Part shown: in pieces, positions 1 through 12,600 of the stretch | Layout of the letters: each line of letters opens with the position of its first letter | Position numbering within the stretch: the stretch's first letter is position 1 | NCBI GenBank assembly: GCA_002943765.1 | Contig: PQWQ01000007.1 | Span: 250,501-314,500, forward strand | Length of the DNA: 64,000 nucleotides | Reading direction: 5' to 3' | Origin: Psoroptes ovis | Lineage: Eukaryota > Arthropoda > Arachnida > Sarcoptiformes > Psoroptidae | Position numbers and translations under genes: made by a program | The notes under the pieces: model-generated | The model's input: the letters and a program-made list of their open reading frames with translations, nothing else | What the model was told of the DNA's origin: nothing | The model's database searches: none

Positions 1-920
1 ATCAACGATTAAGAAATCAATATTTTTCAAATCAATAGTCTTCGAGGCCGTTTAGAGTGTATAGCCTCAAACGATAATACAATCAATGGCCTTAAAAAAA
101 TGAACAAAATAAATTGAAGAAAACACACTTCAAAGTACTAAATTGCCAGAAAAAAATAATAAAATATCCATGAATATAAAAAAATAAAATATCCATGAAT
201 ATCCCATGAAATGAATATATTTCATAATAACAATGATCATCACCATCATCATCAGATAATTATTATATTTCATCTTTCAGGATGATTTTATGATGATTTT
301 GATCTATTTTTTTCTTCTCAAATATTATTTATCGAGATTATCTTTTGTATAAATTTTTCAATGATAATAATAAATGATAATAGATGTATGTATTATCATG
401 AATGAATGGATAGATACATAGCAAACAATATGTGTGTGTACATATGTTGATGTACATTTGAAATATATATTTAGAATCGTTTCTGTTATCATTATTATCA
501 TCATCAGCATCAATATACGCATACATTTCATTTGGAGAAAAACAAAAATATATTTCTCCAATTATTCAACAAGATTTCTGAAAGATTTTCATTTTCAAAT
601 TGAACCAACCAACGATTTTCATCCAGCATCTAAATATAATGCTTGACACGATGTGATTTAACAACAATAATAATAATGAAAAACACCTACCATCAATTCA
701 ACAATGATCAAAGGAAAACTACGGAAAATCAATTTAAATCTATGCATTTTGCGATTAATCCGTTGAACACATTCAAAATTTGTGTAAATTTATTTATTCA
801 TTTTCGTTTTACTTTGCATTATTATTTTTAATTCATTTCGATTGATTCTACCTGCATCATCATACACATCGAAGAAAATTGTATAATCTCATAATAAAAG
901 TCATTTGCTTATGAGATATT
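1..920. other. AT-rich non-coding stretch at left edge
   Basis: No convincing gene is seen. The stretch holds ATT/ATC microsatellite-like runs (for example around 236-255 and 475-505) and scattered short open frames with low-complexity translations. If the candidate minus-strand gene at 921-1211 is real, further exons of it could lie here or beyond the left edge; I could not find a following exon that keeps the frame. Confidence 0.6.
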
Positions 921-1211
921 TTACCATTTGATTTGATAAATTATCATTAAATAATAAAATTTGAATAATGAATAATAATGATCATTATTAAGATCATCAT
1001 TTGTAACTCCAATTTCATCGATTTCTGTGAAATTTACGGATCAAACCTTGTTCATTTGTCATAAAACGTGTCAAAATAAAAAAATAATTTACATACCTGT
1101 GAATTCATCAATCCGCAAATCATCAGTGAAACCAGCACACGACCAGTGTTGTAAAAATAATGATTTATTAAATTGATTGATTTCATTTGATTTGAATATT
1201 TGGACATCAAA
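921..1211 (-). other. Possible two-exon fragment of an unrecognised gene
   Basis: Two open segments on the minus strand are joined by good splice signals. Exon 1211-1097 follows an acceptor ending ATCAG and encodes 38 residues including LQHWSCAGFTDDLRIDEFT. It ends at the strong donor ACAG|GTATGT. The putative 72-bp intron (1096-1025) ends TTTCACAG. The next exon starts at 1024 and continues the frame as EIDEIGVTNDDLNNDHYYSL, reaching TAA at 921-923, or a possible donor after 925. Intron length and signals match the certain genes in this window, and the phase is kept. I recognise no family. The plus strand is also open over part of this segment, so coding is not proven. Confidence 0.3.
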
Positions 1212-3179
1212 CTGATTTATTATTAGCCAACCAATCGAATTCAAATTCAACCAAAGTGAATTGTTTTTTCTTAGGTGAATCATGTGTTTTACATACACGG
1301 AAACCAAATGAATCTCTAAATAAATGCGTGTGTATATTTGCACACATATTCAAAAATTGTCAAGTGTTCTTACATTACAATGGACGATTTTAGCAAACAA
1401 TTAAACGTGGTATTTTAAATTTAAAAAACTTGGAAATTCATTTGTTCTGTTTGCACAATGTGTATGAATGAATGTTTTGACTAGATATCGCTATTATCAT
1501 CATCATCATCACTTGTAATTATTATTGTTCAGATATATTTCCCGTTCAAACATTTACCTATTCGCACAATATTTTTGATTTTTGAAAAATTGAAAATTAT
1601 TTATTTTCAAAAAAATTTAATGTAACGAAATACCAAATACATTACATCACACATAAATATTTTCGATTTCAAATTACTCTTTGTTCACTTCTTTATTATT
1701 ATTTTTTTTTCGTGAAAACAAAAAAATAATTATCATCATTCACCATTAAAAAATCAAATCATTGCTGGTATGTATTGCGCATTGTATTATTGCATTGACA
1801 TCTTAATCAGAGAAATTGATTTGATCAATGACTTTGTTTCTGTCATTTACTTTCTATTTTCGCGAATGTTGACGGTAAATAATTAATACAAGTTGAATTA
1901 ATTACTGTTAATAATGAATAACTGAGAAAAACGATTGATAAATAATTACATTGTCATCATCATTATCATTTGAAAATTAAACGAATCATTTAAACATTAG
2001 CCGGAATCATTACCTGACTTGATTCTTTTAAGAAAAAAAAGCATTTATAACCAGTCAAAAAATTTTAAATTTTCAAAAATTAATTTTCAAGCCCATAGGC
2101 TTACCTACCTGATGAATAATAACTGATGAAACTGATGAAAAAGAGCGAATTTTCTTCAAATTCTTCACCGAAAAAATACACAGAAATAAATCACAAATCA
2201 TAAACACAATCGAAGCGCATAAATTTTTTGCTTGAAATGTTCACTGTTTTAAAGCTGTCGTGTTAAGATTATAGTTTTTCTTCTTCATCAACCATCAAAC
2301 ATTTGACCAATAAAATTAATGATCATTAATGTGTGCAGCAGCAACAAACAAACAAACAAGCAAAGCAAATAATCATTTAAATGCTTTATATCAGAAAACA
2401 GACAACTACACCACTGCAGTGAAAGGGTGATAAGATTTCAAAAAATCAAAAAAAAAATCAAAAGTGAAAATATGACTGTGTGAAATATGACTAATAATTT
2501 GAAATATTTTTTGCAAACGTGTTGTTCTTGCTTCTCCTATCAGTTTGAATCGTGTTGTTCAAAATTTCGATTCGTCTTAAAACAATTCGAACAATTTTTG
2601 TTGGGTCTTGAAGCACCGAAAACCATATGATTTACTAAAAATTACCCGTTGATCATTTTGGGTTCAAAGGTTATACCTACAATTTATTTATTTATTTTTT
2701 AAGGCCTGTGTAATATTATGTGATTATAATCATTTTCAATTATTTTGTTCAAATTTTTTGCTTGTGTATCAATTCCAAATATTCACATCGAAAAACAGAA
2801 AAATAATAATAATTTCAAATGAATATTTGTTGCAAGGTGTGTACACACGTGTGTTTGCGTTTTGCTTGAAAGTATTGAAATTAAATCATTCATATGTCTT
2901 TATATATGTTCTTTGTGTGATCGATGACCTTTTATTCTAATTCTTTTCCATAAATCCATGTATCGATTTATTATTTATCTGTAATAATTTCTATTTTATT
3001 ATTATTATTAGGTCAATGGTTAAATAAATTGTCAATCAATCAATCGATCGAATAAATAAATTGGAAATTGAATCAATCATATTTTTTCCCATCAAAATAA
3101 AATAAAATAAAATAAAGAAATCATTTCAAATTTCAAATGATCACAACTAATTCAACAATATATTTTACTTCAAACAATT
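1212..3179. promoter_or_regulatory. Upstream region of spire, AT-rich
   Basis: This is about 2 kb of AT-rich DNA before the spire start codon. It should contain the spire 5' UTR and promoter, but I cannot place a transcription start. A possible splice acceptor (TTATTATTATTAG before GTCAATGG) lies near 3012, so a non-coding first exon is conceivable. No other gene is seen. Confidence 0.35.
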
Positions 3180-6100
3180 ATGATCATATCGGCTGTAGAT
3201 CATCGAACTTTTGATGTTCGATGTGAAGATAATTATCACGGTAATAATCATCATCATCATCATCACTCTCATTCTCATCATTTCGATCCGGCAATCATGT
3301 CACCATCAACATCATTACCGATAATCACTTCAACAAAATCAGAATCATCATCATATTCATCATTAAATCATCAATATTCGAATAATGAAAATGAACAAAA
3401 ACAACAATTATCATCAACACCTTCATCATCATCGTCAGCATCGACATTAATATTATCATTATCGAAACCGGCAATGATTGACCAGCCTCAATCATTAAAA
3501 TTGAAATGTTCAATGGATGATGCTGATGATGATGAAACAGTTAATACAAAATTGTTGTTATCGTCAAGAAAAGCACCATCATCAACATCAAAGTCCACAT
3601 CTCAATCATCGACAACAACAACAACAGCAATAACAAAAATGAATACATTAGATTTCATAATGAATACATTTCAATGTAATATTAATCAAGAACAAGCATG
3701 GGCGTTAATATATCAATCAACTAAAACATTAAATGAATTGTTAATGAAATATGATCGAAATGAAATGAAAATTAATGATAATATTAATGATAATAACAGT
3801 GGTAATAGTAATGATGGTAAACTTTTATTATTACGAAAATTAACTTCATTTACACAAATACAATTCGATCATAATGGAAATGTATGTAGTTCAACATGGA
3901 AAGTATCCATTAATAATTATGATAATATACGAGCAACAAACCATGTTTTGTTGTCCATCAAAACATCGAAAAATGACGATGATATTGTTGATGGTGTTGA
4001 TGTGGATGAAGCTAATGAAAATAATGATATAGTTTTATTCACGAAAAATGATGATAAACGTTTGATGAATGAATCGATTAATTGTTTGATTGCATCACTG
4101 GCTACAATCATTTATTCAGCATTAGAATGGAATTGGAAAAATTGCCACCTGTCATCATCATCATCAACATGTGATCATAATTATCAAAGTAAAAATAATA
4201 ATAATTACGATAATAGTGCTGTTGGTGATGGTGATGGCGATGATGATGAATTAGATTTAGACGAAAGTCTTGAACTATTAATGCTTTCAATGATACGTGG
4301 ATCTGAACACAAAGATCTTGTCGATGAAGGTTATATTGATGCAATGGAAGAAAGTTGTTTAAATTGGGTACTAGTCAAATGTGAACAACATTATCAAACA
4401 TTAGTACAATCAACCGAAAAAAATGCTACCATTGAAATGTTATTGACTAAAAATCAATTAAATGTTGATTATTATTATCAAACTATTTGTAAAATGATGT
4501 TGGATGAAGCGATCAAATTAAATAAATTATTTAATCAATTTTATGAACAAACAATGCGTCAATCGACATCATTGTTTGATCAAAAAAATCAAAAAAATTT
4601 TATCAATTCATCTAAATTATTACAATCGAATCAATATAATCAACTAGTAGATACTGAAGATTTAAAAATATGGGCACAAACATGGATTAAAGTTATGTCT
4701 GAATTACGTTTTGGTGTTCGTTTGAGACAAACATCATTCGATGAATCGAAAGTGATCGAAAAGGAAAAAAGGCTGGAAAATGATGAATTATTACGAAACA
4801 TTGAAAATATTCGTGAAAATCTTCGTAAAGCAGCAAATCGTAGTGATGATAAAATGAACTCTGAACCATCATCATTACGTTTATTGCCGATCATGTTTAC
4901 AAAAGAATCAATAATTGATCAGTTGAATAATCTTAAACCGGCATCTCAAAGAGTAGTAAAGAAACAATTACCAAATGTTATTGAACAACCATGTTTGCAT
5001 GAACAATTGATGAATGCAATAAGAAATTTCGATCATCACTGTTTACGGCGAACAATAACCGAAATTAAACCTAATATAAAGGAATTATATCTTCAAGAAC
5101 AGAGACATCGTAAACAAATGCAAACAAGAAGAAATCATAAATATTTTCATCACAAATCATTATCGAACATAAATCGATCTTCAATCATTGATAACCGAGA
5201 TAATAATGATATCATTGATTTCAACAAGGAAAATCATCAAAAAATCAAACGAAAAATGTATTCACCAGGTATGAATATCACTAATATTTAATCAATTTTC
5301 AATTTTATAAGTTTAATTACTTTTCATTTCAATTAGACCATTCGAAATTAATTTATAAGAAAACCAACAACAACAGCAATAATAATTTATTAAGACGATC
5401 TCTAAATGCAAATACTTTAAATTCTCTTCAAACAATTAACGATGCGAATAAAATCCGTCCAACATTATCGCTTAGTCATTTATTATTATTGAATAATTAT
5501 GACAATTCAATTATCGTTAATAACAATAACAGTAATGATAATCAACAACAAAGGAAACAGCCTGATGAACTATTCAATAAAAAGAAACGTTTATCTTTGA
5601 AAGAAAGTAATATACATCATGATATTTATATTCGAAATTCGACACCGAAATTTCAAAATGATTTTCATAACAGCAATAATCGACTGAATAGGCCAACATC
5701 AACAAATGCTTCACCAGCATTGGCCAATACAACAACACCGCCGACAACATTCAATGATTTTAGAGCAAATAATTATCTAAATCATTCACCTATATTATGT
5801 AATAGCTCTGAAAATGTATCACTAGTCAATGATAATAGCTCTACGAATGATAATACTTTGATTTATTATGATCATTTGAACAATAATCATCATAATAATC
5901 ATTCACGTCAAAGTTTTAATCGTCGAAATAATTGCTCATTATCGGAAATAAGAAAAACGGATCAATTCTTATTTATTGATGATGATGATGATAATAATGA
6001 AGATGGCATTGATGATTCTAATATTGATAATTATTGTGATGATCATCATCGCAACGATGATTTCCTCACGAAATCTCCATTAACTAATTTGAATCCATTA

Positions 6101-6496
6101 TTACGTCGAAGTTTTATACGAAAACCTTCAAGATCAATAATCAACAATGACAATAATTATATGACCACAACAACAACTGCAACAGCAAAATCACAATCGA
6201 ATCGACAATCACATTTACAAAAATTACGATGTAGTTCATTTTCAGCCCTGCCGAAACCATCCATGATGAATAATCATTCGCCAACACTTACATCGTCCAC
6301 CACAAATACTGCCGATTCTCTTGGATTTCGTTCATTGTTTGTCCGCAAAACACCATTTCGTTCATCGCTGAGTTTAGTCTGGTCAAAAATATTTGGTGGA
6401 TCATCATCCGCATCTGCATCATCTTCAAAAGAAACAACCCGAGAAGAATTCGAGGATGATTGCAATAAATCTGACAATAAATTGAAACAAGATTGA
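3180..6496 (+). CDS. spir: Spire-type actin nucleator, two exons, FYVE-less
   Basis: Spire proteins nucleate actin filaments through WH2 repeats and bind formins through an N-terminal KIND domain, on vesicles and at the cortex. Exon 1 is 3180-5268; exon 2 starts at 5337 and ends with TGA at 6494-6496. The 68-bp intron (GTATGA..TTAG) splits a GAC codon, giving 1082 residues. Residues 1-153 are low complexity with His, Ser and Thr runs. A KIND-like domain spans about 154-495 with acidic/Asn insertions; DEGY at 382-385 and WAQTWIKVM from 498 match conserved Spire segments. ELRFGVRLRQ (508-517) is a WH2-type helix, and LHEQLMNAIR..LRRT (606-625) matches the last Spire WH2. The intervening WH2 units look degenerate. 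The roughly 385-residue C-terminal tail is Asn/Ser-rich and has no CxxC pairs, so the Spir box and FYVE-like finger are not visible. The ATG at 3180 is the first in frame. Confidence 0.85.
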
Positions 6497-6746
6497 AAAA
6501 TTGTATCGAATTGTAACATTGATTTAACACTTGTACATTTAATAATTTAGTAATCTTGATAGCTAACTCATACATTTATATGTGTTTATTTGATATTTTT
6601 CTACACAATTTTTGATAAGATATACCAATTATTATTATTATTATTTCACATTAAAAATAACAATTAAAAATTTAAAAGAATTAATTAAAAAATATTTAAA
6701 TTTGTAATAACAAAAATGACAAAAAAATAAGTAATATTCAATAGGT
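6497..6746. other. Short tail-to-tail intergenic region
   Basis: 250 bp separate the stop codons of spire (+) and the PDZ gene (-). ATTAAA at 6650-6655 could serve spire. TTTATT at about 6585-6590 (AATAAA on the minus strand) could serve the PDZ gene. If both are used, the two 3' UTRs overlap. Confidence 0.5.
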
Positions 6747-8926
6747 CTATAGCTTTGTAACAAAATCTTTTGAATCATTCGATAAATTTTTTCTATGATT
6801 ATTTATGCTCGAAATGGATATTTTCGTATTTTCATTATTATCGTTGCCGTGATTGAACATGGCTAAATTTTCATCATCTTCATATGCTTCATTGGTTAAA
6901 CAATCATTTTTCGATTGTGATAATGATGATGATTGCTGCTGCTGCTGCCCGATATTTATTACGCTATTATCATTCAACATATCATTACCATTACGTTTAT
7001 CTTCATCATTATTTTCATCGATTGGATTATGATTATCATCTTTATTATTGCTATCATTGGTGGTACTGGTTGACATGAGTATTTCTTGATTTTTCTTGTT
7101 TGAAATCGTTCCAGAATTACGTGGAAATGTTGATGTTTTGTAATTTCTGAGCTTATTATTATTATTATTTTGATCATCTTCATTCACTAATACATCATCA
7201 TCATCATCATTATCATCATATTCATCATCGATATCATAATGATAATCATCCAAATCATTGAGGCTAACATTCAGCGATTTACTTGCATATTTTTTATTCG
7301 TATTGGCTGTATTTTCAATCGATCGACAATTTCGTAATGCAGCATTCAATAGGATTTGATTTTCTCGTTGATTTAATATTTCTAATTGTGTTAGCTTTTG
7401 TTGTAATGATTTCTGTAATGTGAGATTGATTGAACGAGAAAAATAAATTAAAGGATTTGAATGGAAAAAAAATGGACAAGTACAAACCTGTAATTTAATA
7501 AATTCAATATGTAGTTCAATTTTTCGAACACAATCTTCAAATAGTACAACTAAACGCATTGTTTTTTCACATGAACTAATCATATTGACTAATGATTGAT
7601 GATCAGCATGTTCAACATCACGACCATTGATCGATAGGATAACATCACCTGGACGCATACCACCACGAAATGCAGGTCCACCATATATTACTTCATCAAC
7701 ATAAGTGATTAGTTCAATTTCTTGTCCATGTTTAATGCCATAAGTCTGAAAAGTGGAAAAAATTGATTATTATTCAAAATCAATCAATAATTATTATTTA
7801 TCATTACCTGAAGTGTGAAACCGAAAGAATTTTTTTGTTTTTCAATAATAATCGTACGACGACGACGATCTTCATCCGGTTCAGTAATGATCATTCGATC
7901 TGAACGTAATGATCTAAACAATTCTTGACTAGATGTTGAATATAATGTTGATGATGATGATGTCGATGATGATATATTCGTATTCGGTTCACCACATTCA
8001 GAACTTGTTCGTTTTTTTAAATGATAATTTTTTTGCATACGATTATGTGTATTGAACAGTAGATTACTTGCTTTATTACTTGAATGTTTTATAAAACGAT
8101 TCGATTTTAGAATTGGTATTATTGGATTTGAACGCAGATGATTATTATTATAATTATGACGCTTGGCTTTTTGTATTTGTTTTTGTTCTTGTAATTGTTG
8201 TTGTTGATTATTTGTGTTATTGTTGTTGTTATTGAAATTATTACAACCCGAATTTGTAATAAATGTTGAACTTGATATGCTTACATTATCGAATAGATGT
8301 GATGCTTGCTGTTGTTGTTGTTGGTGTTGATGATGATGATGTTGTTCATATAAATCTGATGATATGTACGAATGATTTGTGTCGATCGAATGAATGGTGA
8401 ATGAATCATTTGAATTATCCGAAGATGATATTGAACGATTTGTTTTTCGATAATTATTATTCGTGGCATTCGGTTGTTGTTGTTGCTGCTGCTGTTGGTC
8501 GTTATTTTGATGATGCATTTCAGCAGGATCTTTATCAATCAAATCATTACCATTATTGTCGTTGATTCGATTATCGATCGCATCTAAATCATCATCATCA
8601 GCTGTGTTCGGTGTTGTACAACATTCTTGTGATAATTTTGAACATTCACTATCGCAAAGCTTTTCAACTTCTTCATCATCATCATCAGAATGATCTTTAC
8701 GCATCACCATAATACCAGTACTTTTAGTTTTGATAAATGAACGAAATGCCGTCGCCGTTGTGTTCGGTATTAACATTGTTGTAGGATTGGAATCATGAAA
8801 ATGATGGTAATTATCATTACTTATGCTGCTATTCTTATTCGAAGATAATGATTTTTTTGTCGATTCCTTATCACTACATAACGATGTCGTACTGACAGAA
8901 TTTATTTTCGCTTTATTAAGCTTCAT
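6747..8926 (-). CDS. TAMALIN: Tamalin/CYTIP-family PDZ scaffold, three exons
   Basis: Family members tether Arf-GEFs (cytohesins/GRP1) and receptors such as group I mGluRs at membranes. Exons are 8926-7808, 7745-7488 and 7412-6747, with introns of 62 and 75 bp, both phase 0, giving 680 residues. Residues 1-353 are disordered and rich in Ser, Asn, Gln and acidic runs. The PDZ domain covers about 354-450: RRTIIIEKQKNSFGFTLQ carries the SFGF carboxylate loop (367-370), the family-specific QTYG follows at 373-376, and GMRPGDVILSING lies at 402-414. A helical segment beginning KLQKSLQQKLTQLEILNQ corresponds to the leucine-rich region after the PDZ in mammalian Tamalin. The protein ends VTKL, a class I PDZ ligand. 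The second intron has no stop and keeps frame, so a naive call reads through it. CYTIP is the alternative name; one mite gene may represent both. Confidence 0.85.
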
Positions 8927-9639
8927 TCAAATTATTAGATTTTGATTCGTAAATTTTTGAATCTCACAAGTTCAATTGCTCAAACTGAATAAAACCAAAT
9001 CATCTGATCAATATATTTTTTTGGTAGCTAAAAGGATTAAATAATTTTCATAATTAATTAAATACATAATTCTGCATACGAAATAAACAAACAAATTTGT
9101 TGTTGTTGAGCGAAATTTGACAATTTATTCATTTATTTATTATTATTTTCATTTTAATTCACACGACTATATGACGACAACAAATTTTATTTTGAACAAC
9201 AAAATAACGATCAAAATAAAGAGAAACTGAGTGGCATACAATTGATTATGATTTTAAATGTACAAAGTCGATATATATAACTACAGTTTATGGTTGATAT
9301 TGAACAATTTTTCAAAATAAATAAACAGTTGGAAAACATAGACTCTATGCCATAGAGATATAGCGTAAACTCTTGCGTAATTTTTGAAGATGTTCTGGGA
9401 AAGATGCGAAATTAATAAAAATTTAAAAAAATTTATAACTTATAGCCTTTTATTTAGTTGTAAATTACATTAAAAATTAAAAAAATTCATCATAAATCAT
9501 GTATCAAAATTCAAACGACAATGCCGTCTATTGTTGGTGATTTATAATAAAAATTTTAATTGATTTAAAAAATATTTATTTAGATTATTTTATAATAGGA
9601 ATTATATTTGGAAAAATTCAGACATCTTCAAATTGTCAA
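8927..9639. other. Intergenic region between NUP88 and the PDZ gene
   Basis: Both neighbours read leftwards. The stretch should hold the NUP88 3' UTR (TTTATT at 9449-9454, i.e. AATAAA on the minus strand, about 190 bases past the stop) and the promoter of the PDZ gene. A 15-bp palindrome, CTCTATGCCATAGAG, lies at 9343-9357. No gene is seen. Confidence 0.5.
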
Positions 9640-12600
9640 TTATTGTTTCTTTTTTAAATTATTGATGATCGATATTAATTCGGTGATTTCTTTGCTTCTG
9701 TATAAGGATGAAAAATAATGGAATTAATTCGAAAATAATTTAAATAATAATGATGGACCGCATTAAACTTACTGATTAGCAAGAATTTGATGAATATTTT
9801 TCACTTGTAATGGAGATTGTTGTTGATGAATGTTGTTGTTGGTTGATGATATTGATCCATCAATGAGATCATCATTATTATTAATCGATTGTTGTTGTTG
9901 TTGCAATGTATGTTTTTTAATTTGCATTTCTTGATAACGCTTCTTCTGTTTAATCGATTCAAATTGTTCTCGATAATCATCCAATAATTTTTCATCAATT
10001 TTCAATTGTTTCAACAATTTCAATTCACAATCAGACATTTTATTTTGTTGTCTTTGTATTTGCATAATTGTCATTTCCAAGCGTTCGTACAAATGTTTTA
10101 TCGATGCTTGTGTTTGTTCATATTTTTCAATTAATTGGACATAATTATGTAATAGGCTATCTTTGTCGGTATTCAATTGTTGTAATTGATTCATTTGTAC
10201 ATCAATTTCGATGTTTAATACAGTTTTACGTTTATCAATTGCATTCGATGCTAATTGATATTTATCCAAATATTCATTACGTAATATTTCGATTGAATTC
10301 AATAACATTTCTAGTTCTGGTAGACCAATTTTTGTGGAATTTCTGTTCATAGATGATTTGATTAATGGTAATGTTGTTTGTTTTGTTAATAATTTTTGAA
10401 TATAATCTGAAAAATTTGATTTTTTCATCGGTGGTTGCTGCTGCTGTTGTTGTTGATTTAATTCAATAAATGTTAATGAATCATTGAAATCAAATGATGA
10501 CAACAATTTTCCAGCATCAATCAGTGAATCATAATCATCATTTAAAACAATGTTTGACAGCTGTTTGTTGATAAATTCACCTGTATTCAATATGATCGTC
10601 ATTGTTGTAAATCCCATTCGGATTGTCAATGCTAAACCAATGGGAAATGTTTGCTCTTTTTTTCTCGTCTTCGATTTAGGATCATTACCATCATCATTAT
10701 CATTGACTGGATTATCTATGGTAGGCTTTGTACAAACTAAATATTCAACAATTGCTTGATCATCGAAAAATTCATCATTAGTTTTCGATGATGTGCGAAA
10801 TAATTGTCGGAAAAATGGTACCATTATACAATGTACACCATATGAATGGTGACAAAAATATCGTTGTCCATCTTTTGGATCTGATACTAGTGTTAGTTTA
10901 GTTGTATCATTGTTCAGCAAATTATTATCATTTTGATTACGATCACCATTTTGATATGTAGCCAATGGAAATGTCAATTCAATCATTTCAAACACATTTA
11001 ATACGATTTCAGGCACCTTAATTATCGAATTTTTGATTGATATTTGATATGTATTCTCATCTAAATCATTATCATCATTTTCAATAGCCAAACAATGATA
11101 TAATGAACCTGAACATGTACCAATTATTATGATTGGTGGTACACAATCCAGGCATAGTATGGAACATGCTTCACTGCCATAATTATCTTCAGCTGCGGGC
11201 AACATTTTCAATGGTGGTACATTGTTTTCAACGCTAAATGATGATACATCATTTAAATTCAAATATAACAATAAAACATCACCATTTTCTTTTAGAACAA
11301 AAATCAAATGAATTTTGGTTAATTCATCCAATTTAGATTGTTCAATACTATCATAATAATATTGTGATAAAGATGGACCAAAATCAAATGAAACGGCAGA
11401 TTCACCGAATGCTTCTGAATATAATCCAGAATCATGATCATTACATAGATTGACAATCGTTATCGGTTCATATTCATTGAATATGTCATATAATCTTTGC
11501 AATAATAAAGAAATCAATTAAAATTCAATTTTTAAAAAAATAAAAATCATCTCACCTTAAATGATTATCATTAGTCAATATAATTAAATGACGTTTTGAA
11601 ATTGGATGCCAACGTAAACACAGCAATTTCAAGCTATTATTCGTTAAAAACATACGTTCAGATAATGAAAATGATCTATCAAAAGAAATAGAATGATTAA
11701 TAAGAACAATTATTAAACAAAATGGACAAAATAACAAATAAGTAAATGATCAAACGCATCAATCATTAAACAGTCTGGAAATAAAAATCCATACAAATAC
11801 AACATGGAAATCGATTATGGAAAATCTATCCATTTTTTCCTCGAGTTAATGATAATAATTATGATAAAAGCATATGAACATTATCATATCGACCACCTCC
11901 ATGTATCACCACTAACCAACCACCAAACTAATGGCCATAAACCATTGAACATTGGAACAAAAAAAAAAAACAATCATCATTATCATTAACTGAACCAGAG
12001 AATATATTAAGTTGTCCGAAAAGTTTTTGCCGATTATATCGTAGAAAATCATGAGAAAATCGATAAGAACTTATCGGACAACAAACTAATAGAAATGAAA
12101 TCATATTTATTTATTTATTTATTTATCTTCACTTTTTTTCGATTCCTGATCACGAATCATTGAAAATCACTTGAATTATTTTTGAATTGAATTCTCACAA
12201 ATGAATAAAACAATAATCAAAACGTGTGGTCATCACCATGATCATCAGTATTCATACACTGAATCAAGTACTAACTAACCGAACAACCAACCGACTGACC
12301 AACCAACCAATTCATATTGATAATAATAATAATAATGATTATATCGTTATTATTATTATTATTGATAAATCATCTTCAAATATTACAATTCTATCATATA
12401 AATTAGTTTCATTTCAATTTCAATTTTTTTTTGTTGGAAAAAAATGATTATTATTAATACAATACATGAAAATTTCATGTATTTAGGCTGTACGAAAAGT
12501 TCATTCGGCTTGATCAATGCTGAGTTAGCTCATGAAAATCGGCTAGAACTTTTCGGACAGACCTAATATAAATAATGATAATAATAATAATTTTTAATAA

